Positions 54,224-63,483 of a DNA stretch of 64,000 nt are shown here, in pieces (position 1 is the first letter of the stretch; each line of letters starts with the position of its first letter). The notes beneath the pieces are model-generated. The model made no database searches and was not told where the DNA came from. It saw only the letters and a list, made by a program, of their open reading frames with translations. The position numbers and the translations under genes are program-made. Origin of the DNA: Linum tenue (lineage: Eukaryota > Streptophyta > Magnoliopsida > Malpighiales > Linaceae); assembly GCA_946122785.1 (NCBI GenBank), contig CAMGYJ010000010.1, positions 51,770,162 through 51,834,161 of the forward strand. The letters run 5' to 3'.

Positions 54224-55562
54224 TGATAGACCGATAATTATACATATTTTCACCCCTATTCTGGAGCCGTTTGTGCTGAGGAATCTCGTGTTTTAAGCCG
54301 ATTTTACGCTAGGTTGTGTGTTTGTGTCATATTTCAGGTCCCGGCGTTGGAATCGAGGCGGAGAAACGAGTTCTGGGTCGAAAGGAGCCGAGTTGGGACT
54401 AAGGGGGCTGCAGGAGGAAAATACCCGGTCGGATGGAAAAATACCCGACCGGGTATTTATCGTTTTCGGCACCCGTGAGAAGCAGAAGGGGGCCCGGGCG
54501 ATGGCCTAAAATCCCCGGTCGGGGATTTTGAGATCAGACCGGGGATTTTCCCCTTTAGTGAAACGGCGCGTTTGGACAATACCCGGTCGAACCCAAAAAT
54601 ACCCGATCGGGTATTTCGACCGGGTATCGCGAGGGCAGCTGATAAAAGAGGAAGAAGGCCAATTTTCAAGGGGTTCCGAGTTTTTGAGAGAGAAATCGAT
54701 TCCTAGAGAGAGAAAGCGACGAACCAGAGTTCCCAAGCGCCATAGATCGATCTTCAACACCATTGGAGCCCGGCTTGAGCTTGGAGAAGTGCGATTAAAC
54801 GTCCAGGAGCAGAAATCCAACTTCACAGTATGATTTCCGCGTCTGAATCTGCTTTTGCTTCTTTCTCTATGGAGTAGTTTCCCCATTCATCTGGGTATGG
54901 GGAACCCTAGATCTGTATGCTAGGTCTGATTGTATGAACCCAAGTACAGAGTTTGTGAATTGATTATATTCGATTGAGGTTTGAATGATTGAATGACTTG
55001 AATCCTGATCAAATTCCTGTTGTTTCTGCTTTGACCTGGAATGAGAATATCTGCCTAGGTTGATAGAGTACCCTTAATCGAAGGTGGCGAATTGGTGACT
55101 TTAGTCGAGGAGCCAATTCGCTATTCTGTACCGAAGTTAATTCGGTAGTGGAGGTTTGGTTCATTAGGGCCTCAATCTGTTTACTCCGGTGGAGGTTAGT
55201 CGCCCGCTAGAGACTCAGATTGAGAGGGTCTGGAGACCTTTAGTCGAGACTTCAGGCTAATTGAGAACCTTCCGCAGTATAACTTTCATGAAAACTGAAC
55301 TTGGTAACTTGCAATCCGACTTAACTGCAATCTAGGGGGATCCATATCCGGGTGACCTCTCTTGACTTGACAACAACCGTTTACTTGCTTTGTGTTTTGT
55401 TTGCTTGAGTTGCACTAAAAGTTCACCGCTAAATAACAAGAATTCACCGAGTAGTCATCACATCTAGGACCCGGGTTGACAATAAAACCCAAACCCGCTA
55501 TACTACGCTTTAGGAAGTGGTTGCACTTGGCCATTTTCTAGAGTGACAGTAGGAGTGAGTCA
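54224..55562 (+). repeat. element B2 3' LTR
   Basis: 1339 bp, same length as the 5' LTR. Differences seen include TATTATGG/TATTCTGG, CTCATG/CTCGTG, AACAGC/AACGGC, AGACCAA/AGGCCAA and TTACCC/TTCCCC. Confidence 0.95.
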
Positions 55563-55873
55563 TCTGGGTATGGAGAACCCTTGATTTTTGTGTTAGGTCT
55601 GATTGTATGAACCCAAGTACAAATTCTTTGATATGATTATGTTAAATTGAGGTTTGAATTGTTGAATGGCATGAATCTTGTTCAAATTCCTGTTGTTTCT
55701 GCTTTAACCTAGAAAGAGAATATCTGCCTAGGTTGATAGAGCACCCTTGATTGAAGGTAGGGAGTTGGTGACTTTAGTCGAGGAGCCAATTCACTATTCT
55801 GTACCGAATTCACTTCGGTAGTGGAGGTTTTGTTCATTAGGGCCTCAATCTGTTTACTCCGGTGGAGGTTAGT
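55563..55873 (+). repeat. element B1 5' LTR, right part
   Basis: Continues the LTR from TCTGGGTATGGAG and ends at GGTGGAGGTTAGT, where it joins RNase H coding sequence by a deletion. Confidence 0.9.
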
Positions 55874-57539
55874 GACTTTGCTGTTGGAGCTATCTTGGGG
55901 CAGAGGCGAGATCAACACTTCCGACCTATCTACTACGCCTCGAAGACCCTCAATGATGCCCAGGAGAACTACACCACTACAGAGAAGGAGCTTCTCGCGG
56001 TGGTGTTTGCCTTCGACAAATTTCGCCCTTATCTGGTCTTGTCCCATGTGACCGTGTATACAGACCACTCCGCGATTCGATACCTGATGAGCAAGGCCGA
56101 TGCCAAGTCTAGGCTCATACGATGGATCTTATTATTGCAGGGGTTCGACATTGAGATTCGGGACAAGAAGGGAGCGGACTATTTAGTGGGTTCGACTATT
56201 TAACGACTCCTTCCCAGATGAGAGACTGATGATGATAAGCCTGGTGGAGAGTGTCACCCCCTGGTATTCCGATTTTGCGAACTATTTAGTGGGTCAGCAG
56301 CTGCCCAAGGGGATGACAACTCACACCAAGAGGAAATTCTTCTCCGACCTGAAGCGTTACTTCTGGGATGACCCTCATCTCTTCAGGATCGGAGCCGACG
56401 GGATCATCTGTCGCTGTGTTATGGAGAGTGAGATGGAGGGCATTCTATCACACTGTCATGAAGGACCTACTGGCGGTCACCACGGAGGAAACCGCACGAC
56501 GAGGAAGGTGCTCCAATCGGGCTTTTACTGGCCCACGCTCTTCAAGGATGCAGACGCCTTCGCACGCCGGTGCGACCGATGCCAGAGGTCAGGTAACATC
56601 TCTGCTCGTGATGAGATGCCCCAGAATGTGTTTATAACTTGTGAAATCTTTGATGTCTGGGGTATCGACTTCATGGGCCCCTTCCCTCCATCTTTTGGCA
56701 ATACCTATATCCTGGTTGCTGTTGACTACGTCTCTAGGTGGGCTGAGGCGCAAGCTTTGCTCACTAATGATGCTAGACGTGTTTGTGGTTTTCTGAAGCA
56801 GCTATTCTCCCGGTTCGGGACACCTAGAGCCATCATAAGCGATCGAGGCACCCATTTCCAGGGCCAGTTTGATAAGTTACTGTCTCGTTATGGTGTGACT
56901 CACAAGGTGTCCGTGGCCTATCACCCTCAGACCAGTGGCCAGGCCAAGCTGACGAACCGGGAGCTCAAGCGGATTCTGGAGAAGACGGTGGATCAGTCTC
57001 GCAAGGATTGGTCCACCAAGCTCGATGATGCTCTCTGGGCGTATTGCACTTCCTACAAGTCACCCATTGGTACTTCACCGTACCGGCTTGTCTATGGAAA
57101 GGTATGCCATTTGCTCGTGGAGCTAGAGCACAAGGCCTTTTGGGCCCTTAAGCTGCTCAACTTGGATGTTAGTGTTGCAGGTGTTGAGCGCAAAATGCAG
57201 ATGCTGGAGCTGGAGCAGTGGCGTTACCACGCCTATGAGAACACCAAGTTGTACAAAGAGCGCACTAAGCGCCTGCATGATGCACGGTTGCGGGGTCCGA
57301 AAGTGTTCCAGGTTGGTGATCGAGTTCTCCTTTATAACTCTCGCCTAAAGCTCTTTCCCGGAAAACTCCATTCCCGGTGGTCTGGACCGTTCACGGTCAC
57401 ACAGGTGTTCCCGTATGGCACGATTGAAATTGCCAACCCGCAAACTGAGCCTTTTAAAGTGAATGGCCATCGTCTCAAGCTCTACCTGGGAGACGAGGTC
57501 GAACGTGCGGAGTTGGTAGTGGAACTCGCAGACCCTTAG
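55874..57539 (+). pseudogene. element B1 RNase H and integrase
   Basis: RNase [39 protein letters not shown], then a deletion and frame change near 56180-56228. Integrase (56229-57539): HHCC zinc region ([23 protein letters not shown]), core [10 protein letters not shown] and IISDRGTHF with both Asp present, and [19 protein letters not shown] where the catalytic Glu of GQAE is Lys. The C-terminal GPY/F-like module is present ([26 protein letters not shown]). The frame ends at TAG 57537. This is the segment that element A lacks. Confidence 0.92.
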
Positions 57540-57582
57540 TTCCGCCATGGGCGTCCAGCTAAAAGACGGTAAAGAAGCGCTT

Positions 57583-57600
57583 GTGGGGAGGAAACCCCAC
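57583..57600 (+). other. element B1 post-pol hairpin
   Basis: GTGGGG-AGGAAA-CCCCAC lies 43 nt after the pol stop, inside a conserved block (CTAAAAGACGGTAAAGAAGC...). The same block is in B2 at 52966-53010. Confidence 0.6.
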
Positions 57601-57699
57601 CACGGTTTGCATTTCTTTTTCCCTTTTTTGTGTTTTTGTGTCGTATTGAGTCAGTTGCATGTCTGTGTTGAAGTTCGGTCGTCTGTTATACCTCGATTT

Positions 57700-58060
57700 G
57701 GTGTTGTCGTGCAGGAGAGGTCGAAAATTTGGGCGAATGAGATTTTTGGCCGGGAGGGACAAATCCCCGGTCGTGGGCCAAAATACCGGACCAGGTATTT
57801 TTGGTCCACGATCAGGACCCCTTCTGCTTCTCGGGGTGAAAACGGGCAAACCCCCACCTTGACCCAAAAATACCCGACTGGGTATTTTTGGTTCAAGGCC
57901 GGGGATTTCCCAGCCAAGGAACGCAGCGTTTCAAATCCCTGACGTTGACCCAAAAATACCCGACCGTGTATTTTTGGCTCAAGGCCGGGATTTCCTTGCA
58001 CTCGACACGCAACATTTTGAAACCCCCGGTCGGTGAATCAAAAATACCCGACCGGGGATT
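57700..58060 (+). repeat. element B1 internal palindrome cluster
   Basis: Repeated AAATACCCGACCGGGTATTT-like palindromes and half-sites (57725-57800, 57855-57925, 57950-57990, 58025-58060), the same motif as in the LTRs of B1 and B2 and different from the motif of element A. Confidence 0.9.
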
Positions 58061-58063
58061 TTT

Positions 58064-58356
58064 GCTATTTAAGCAAACCCCCGGTCAGTTTTCTCTCTCT
58101 ACCCTCATTTTTTCCAAATTTTCCCTCTCCTCCTCCCTCAAAACCTCTGCCCTCTCTCCTCCCTTGGTCGCCGCCGGCCAAGCTTAGCCGCCGCCAACCG
58201 TCGTCGCCGCCGCCGGTCATTTTTCTGGCGACTTCCCGGCGGTTTTCCGTCGACTTTCCGACCATTTTCCGGCGAGCCTCCCGGGTCATTTTTGGCCCCC
58301 TTCTCGCGTCCCTCACCCATTTTTCGAGCCTTAGCTACAGCTACTTAAGTTTCCAG
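58064..58356 (+). promoter_or_regulatory. element B1 internal promoter and leader of the 3' ORF (inferred)
   Basis: TATTTAAG at 58066-58073 comes right after the palindromes, then a CT-rich leader, then a donor TTCCAG|GTGTGT at 58356/58357. Confidence 0.5.
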
Positions 58357-58682
58357 GTGTGTTTCTTGTTAACTGCTATTTTCCTGTAAAATCTAACTAT
58401 AGATTGTAGTACCGAGAACTGTGTTTGCATGCTTGAGTTAGAATAGGGTGAGGGATGCTTTGAGTATGCATGGTTATATCTATGGTGTGTGTGCTACCCG
58501 TGTGATTGATGTGGTTGGTTCTGTTGTTCTTGCCTTGATTCCAGTTGAGTAACTTGCGATTCAACCGGTTGTGCTTAAACTGTTAGCCTAGGTGGTCCTT
58601 AAGTGTGGGGGACGTGATGAACCCATGTTGTTGGTCCTAACAAGTTTTTCTTGGCTCCACCTTTGGTTTGTTAATTTTGCAG
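58357..58682 (+). other. element B1 putative intron before the 3' ORF
   Basis: 326 bp, GTGTGT...TTAATTTTGCAG, T-rich. A polypurine-like TTAAGTGTGGGGGA lies at 58599-58612. The ORF ATG follows four bases after the acceptor. Confidence 0.5.
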
Positions 58683-58686
58683 GAAC

Positions 58687-60140
58687 ATGTCACTCGACCA
58701 TCCGTTCGTGCAGGATCTGCGCCTGCACCCGGATTACGCGGACCAGTTCCGCAAGGTCATCCGCGGGAGATTGGAGCGCCACCATCATCTGGAGTGGGGC
58801 GTATTCGAGCAGCTCCACTGCATACAGGAGCTCTCCCCCGCCATCAGCCACCGGGATTGGCGGACACTGCTGACCATAGAGGAGCCCACTTACACGGAGT
58901 TGGTGTGGGAGTTCTACACCACCTACCACTACCACTCCAAGGCGCCCCGGGACTCATACTCCGTTACTTTCAGGCTGGGTGGCCACCCACGGGAGCTGAC
59001 TATTGACGGGTTGGCCTACGCCATGGGGATCGATTACCACCCGTACTCACGCCACGAGGTGGAGATTCCACACCCGACGGATTGGAACCAGGACGAGTTC
59101 TACCGCCGGATAGCCAGAAGCGCCTATGCGCAAGACTTCTTCGATGCCGGACAGACCTCCGTTTCCACCATCAAGCCGCAGTGGCACATCCTGAACATGC
59201 TCATCACCCGCTCGATCGTCCCCTGTGCTACTGGGTCGCACAAGATTCCGAAGCGGGTGCTCTATGCCATGTACTCGATGAGGGACCCGGAGCACATGCT
59301 ACACTTGGGTTCTTTCATGGCCACCACCTTCTCCCGGTGCCACGGAAAACCCAACCATCTCTACTGTGGTCCCCCTGATCACCCGTCTGGCGCGCCATTT
59401 CGACATCAGCTTCCAGGGACTCACGGATTCTTCTACACGGGGCGGCTCCACCCCCCTCAGTCGGGATGTGCTTCACCAATGCACTCCTCCTGACCACTGA
59501 TGGCACCCGCACCTGGGTGGATGGGCTTTCCATGCCCCCTGAGGAGGATGAGGATCTCGATGAAGACGAGGAGGATGCTGACTACTCCGGCGAAGAGGAG
59601 GTGGACGATGATGATGATGATGGCGGGGCCATGGATGCTGATGAGCCAGAGCCCCCGGTCTCTCCACCAGGGGACCTTCAACCACGACGGAGATCAGAGA
59701 GAGGTGAGTCCTCCTCTGGTCCTTCTGGTCCGTCGATGGTTTCTGGCCCGTCGATGGACTTCTTCACGGAGTAGTTCCAGCAGATGGGGCTCCAGTTCCA
59801 GTAGCTCGGTCTTTAGAACCAGCAGCTCATGGACCATCTGGTCCAGTTCTACCAGCAGTATTCGGCTCACCAGGCCGAGTACCAGTCCAGGCTGACGGTT
59901 GTCGACGAGCGCCTCGACCGCATAGAGACCCAGATGGGAGTCACTGGTGCTCTCATCGAGCGGGAGAGAGATCGAGGCCGCCGATTAATGGAGTACTCGA
60001 AGCACCTGCTCCAGGCTTGTCACCCACCAGCGGAGCACCACTGGACCACCCGGTGGGACCACTCCCCACCTCCACCACCGACAGATGGGGACGACGACCT
60101 CATGAACCAGATCGACTTCACCGGTCTAGGAGGCCCCTAG
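58687..60140 (+). pseudogene. element B1 Athila ORF-1-like 3' ORF, frameshifted
   Basis: The N-terminal part, 58687 to about 59365, carries LVWEFYTTYHYHS, VTFRLGGHPRELTI, LAYAMGIDY and VLYAMYSMRDPEHMLHLGSFMA, paralleling element A. A frameshift near 59365 moves the rest to another frame, with an acidic run (EEDEDLDEDEEDADYSGEEE), TAG codons at 59772, 59803 and 59815, and a coiled coil (QQLMDHLVQFYQQYSAHQ, VVDERLDRIETQMG). The end DLMNQIDFTGLGGP and TAG 60138 give the ancestral C-terminus. Confidence 0.8.
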
Positions 60141-60434
60141 TGGCATGTTTTGTATGTTTTTGTTTATGTCAGCGTGCAAACTGTCTTGTGTCGGTTTATT
60201 TTCTTTCTTTTTATTGTGTTTGAGCTTTTTGGTTCCCTTTAGTTGTGCTTGTTCCTGACTGGTCCTCTCTCCAGTCCACTTCACTCAGACTGGTCCGCTT
60301 CCAGTCTTCTGCAGTCCGTGCACACCGGTAACATCGTTCCCCTTATCCTTCCCTCTTCTCCATTGAGGGCAATGTCGATCTTAAGTTTGGGGGGGGGATG
60401 TTTATCTTTTGACTGCATTAGATCTGTTTGTGTG

Positions 60435-60483
60435 CTTGGAGCCTAGTCCACTGTCCAAAAAATTTAAATTTGAGGGCTCCAAG
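60435..60483 (+). other. element B1 stem-loop 1
   Basis: CTTGGAGCC/GGCTCCAAG, 9 perfect pairs; the loop differs from A by several bases. Confidence 0.7.
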
Positions 60484-61102
60484 TACGTGTTTCCTTGCAA
60501 ATTGCCTGCTCAGTATGCTTTGAATTGACAGTCTCTATAGTAATGTGCAATCTAGGGAGGTAGTGTAGCACTATGGAGGATGTTGAAGTATAAGATTTTT
60601 CCTATCTAGCTCTCTGTTATGCTAGTTGATTTTGTGAATTAGTGGAGCTAAGACCGTTGAATTCATGTGGTAATGTGGACTCTGTTTGGATTATGTTGTG
60701 GACTCGTGTATCGAACAGGGTGCTCATGTGAGAATTGAAAAGCAGTTGGTCCTCCATGTCGAAATCATCAAAATCTTAAACATGGGGAAAGCCCAACGTA
60801 TGTGGCACCATTCATTGCACAAAATCGGGTTTTGGAAGAGATTTTAGTGATCCTTAGTGGGGTACTCCTACAAGGTGAAGCTAAGCTGTCTCTAGTACAA
60901 GTAAAATTTTCACCCGTTGAACGGTTTGCCAACTCGAGGATGTGTTTTTAAGGGCACGGATAGAGCTTCCGACCCCCCTTAATTTCATTGACCCTCCACA
61001 CGAGTCGAGGTAAAGGAGTTAAAAGAAGTTCTCTGGCGAGCGCCAGATGTACAGAAATTGCTCTTGCTCGACTTATAAGGGTCAACCGTGCGAAAGACTG
61101 CA

Positions 61103-61168
61103 GTTGGAACCCCCGCTAAGTGAATGAAAAAAAAGGAAATAAAATGAAAGTGAAAAGGGGGTTCCAAC
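61103..61168 (+). other. element B1 stem-loop 2 (A-rich loop)
   Basis: GTTGGAACCCCC (61103-61114) pairs perfectly with GGGGGTTCCAAC (61157-61168) around a 42-nt purine-rich, A-rich loop. Confidence 0.72.
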
Positions 61169-61433
61169 GGTGAAATGAAGTGAAAGAGCACCCCGGTACA
61201 ACGAGTCCTTGGTTGTGAATTGTATGAGTCCCTTTATCCATGAACTGACTGTCTTACTTCCACTGCTTCTCATGATCCTGGCTTGAGTCTAGTACTCGCA
61301 TTGAGAGAGATAGGGAACGTCTTAGAAGACCAGTTGACCTCGTAAGCTGCTATATGATCTAGAAAATCCTCAACCGACGATCGGGGTTGTTTGTTGCTAT
61401 AGAGGTCTGGAGAGTTGCATTGGTTTGAGTTAG

Positions 61434-61474
61434 GTTTGCTTGGGGACAAGCAAACGGTTAAGTGTGGGGGAGTT
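61434..61474 (+). promoter_or_regulatory. element B1 pre-PPT hairpin and polypurine tract
   Basis: Perfect GTTTGCTTG/CAAGCAAAC stem with GGGA loop, then TTAAGTGTGGGGGAGTT. Confidence 0.8.
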
Positions 61475-62827
61475 TGATAGACCAATAATTACACCTGTTT
61501 TTACCCCTATTCTTGAGCCGTTTGAGAGGTTGATTCTCGTGTTTTAAGCCGATTTCACGCGAGGTTGTGCGTTTATGTCATATTTCAGGGCTCGACGTTG
61601 GAATCGAGGCGAAGAAACGAGTTTCGGGTTGAAAGGAGCACGTTTGGGTCGAAGTGTGCTGGAGGAGGAAAAATACCCGACCATGACCAGAAATACCCGG
61701 CGGGGTATTATTTTGAGCGGACCGGGGAAAAGTGGTTTTGGCGCCTGAGAAACAGGAGGGGTCCCGGTCGTGAAGCATAAATCCCCGGTTGGGGATTATT
61801 ATAGAAGACCAGGGATTTTCCCCTGACCCCGACGCTGCGTTTTGAAAATGCCCGGTCTCGGCCCAAAATACCCGACCGGGTATTCAGGCCGGGGATCGCG
61901 ACAGACAGCTTCTTAAGGGAAAAGAAGGCCAAAATAGAGGGGTTCCGAGTTTTAGAGAAAGAAAGCGATTCCTAGAGAGAGAGAGCGACGAACCAGAGTT
62001 CCCAAGTGCCCTAGCTTGATCTTCATCACCATTGGAGCTCGGCTCACACTTGGAGAAGTGCCGATTGACGACCAAGAGTAGATTCTCATCCTTCACAGCA
62101 TGATTTCTGCATCTGAGCTTGCTTTTGCTTCTCTCTCCATGGAGTACCTTCGTCATTCATCTGGGTATGGAGAACCCTAGATTTGTGTGTTAGGTCTGAT
62201 TGTATGAACCCAAGTATAATTCTTTGATATGATTATGTTCAATTGAGGTTTGAATTGTTGAATGGCATGAATCTTGATCAAATTCCTGTTGTTTCTGCTT
62301 TAACCTAGAAAGAGAATATATGCCTAGGTTGATAGAGCACCCTTGATTGAAGGTAGGGAGTTGGTGACTTTAGTCGAGGAGCCAATTCACTATTCTGTAC
62401 CGAATTCACTTTGGTAGTGGAGGTTTTGTTCATTAGGGCCTCAATCTGTTTACTCCGGTGGAGGTTAGTCGCCCGCTGGAGACTCATATTGAGAGGGCCT
62501 GGAGACCTATAGTCGAGACTTCAGGCTGTTTAAGAATCTCCCGCAGTATAACTATCATTGTAACTGAACTTGGTAAATTGCAATCCGACTTAACTGCAGT
62601 CTAGGGGGAACCATATCCGGGTGACCTCTCTTGACTTGAAAACAACCGTTTATTTGCTTGCTTGTTTGCTTAATTGAACATGCACTAAAGTTTCACTGCT
62701 AGATAATAAGAATTCACTGAGTAGTCATCACATCTAGGACCCGGGTTGACAATAAAACTCAAACCCGCTATACTACGCTTTAGGAAGTGGTTACACTTGG
62801 CCATTTCTAGAGTGACAGTAGGAGAGA
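61475..62827 (+). repeat. element B1 3' LTR
   Basis: Follows the polypurine tract GTTAAGTGTGGGGGAGTT. Palindromes at 61675-61900. The end is eroded (GTAGGAGAGA instead of GTAGGAGTGAGTCA). Confidence 0.88.
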
Positions 62828-63055
62828 ATGAATGAAACACATGGTGTTGACTTTGGGTTGATCATTTGGCATCTTTGGAAGCAGAGGAATGAAGAGTGCA
62901 TGGATGGCAAGAATTTCGTGGAGAAATCTCTCATCTGCATAATCGAAGCCTGGTTTAATATCTACAAAATGGCTCTGCAGAATGTGGATCGTAAATGAGA
63001 AGGATTTACCCGGGTATAACTCCTCCTAACTCGCTACCACGACTTGTCGGAATGA
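62828..63055 (+). pseudogene. LINE 1 continuation after the nested insertions
   Basis: Directly after the B1 3' LTR the LINE resumes with FGLIIWHLWKQRNEECMDGKNF and EAWFNIYKM, the expected continuation of the frame that ends at 46967. The 5-bp ATGAA is present on both sides. This proves the nesting. Confidence 0.85.
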
Positions 63056-63141
63056 TTGCACATGTAAGTGTTAAGTATGTGTAGATAATATATATTAGAT
63101 ATATGGATAATTACTTAACTAGTTAATTTGGTTTGACTGGT

Positions 63142-63300
63142 TAGGAGTGTCTGAAACCAAACCAAACCACATAAACCAAACAAGCTAAAAACTTTAACCA
63201 AATCAAACCAATTATCCAAGTTAACCAAACCAAAAAAATTATCCAAATAGTACCGGTTAAAATGGTTACCACGGTAACCACATCGTTTGAACACCCTAAT
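63142..63300. mobile_element. possible hAT-type MITE remnant
   Basis: TTAGGAGTGTCTGAAACC at the left and GTTTGAACACCCTAA at the right form imperfect inverted ends around AACCAAACC/GGTTAACC-like short repeats. No target duplication is visible. Confidence 0.35.
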
Positions 63301-63483
63301 CGGGAGACCTAAAGTAATAATGCAAAAGTTTGAACCCATCCTAGGAGGAACAAGTTTGGAAGTCCAAAATAATGATAATGTTCATCTATCTAGGTAGCTA
63401 AAAGTAAATAAAGGCGAATCAGTTATAGTACTATGGACGTTCATTGGTGGAACTGAAATAGCTAGCTAGAGGTGACCGGTTGG

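Larger units (their letters stand above)
47638..55562 (+). mobile_element. Athila-lineage element B2, gag-protease only
   Basis: 7.9 kb between two 1339-bp LTRs that differ at about five sites by eye, with a perfect TCTGG duplication (47633-47637, 55563-55567). It has a primer-binding site, gag, protease and a 3' untranslated region with the conserved hairpins and polypurine tracts, but no RT, RNase H, integrase core or 3' ORF. A 968-bp hAT element is inserted in it. Near-identical LTRs point to recent insertion, so it must have used enzymes supplied in trans. Confidence 0.95.
60141..61474 (+). other. element B1 3' untranslated region
   Basis: Polypurine-like TTAAGTTTGGGGGGGGGA (60381-60398), stem-loop 1 (60435-60483), stem-loop 2 (61103-61168), pre-PPT hairpin (61434-61455) and polypurine tract (61458-61474), in the same order as in elements A and B2. 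Confidence 0.8.
46968..62831 (+). mobile_element. Athila-lineage element B1, containing nested element B2
   Basis: 5' LTR start TGATAGACCAATAATTACACC at 46968, interrupted at 47637 by B2 and resuming at 55563. The 3' LTR is 61475-about 62827. Target duplication ATGAA (46963-46967; 62828-62832 or 62832-62836, as the sequence repeats). The remaining 5' LTR is fused at about 55873 to RNase H sequence, so primer-binding site, gag, protease and most of RT are deleted. Integrase, internal palindromes, 3' ORF, polypurine tract and 3' LTR remain. Confidence 0.92.
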
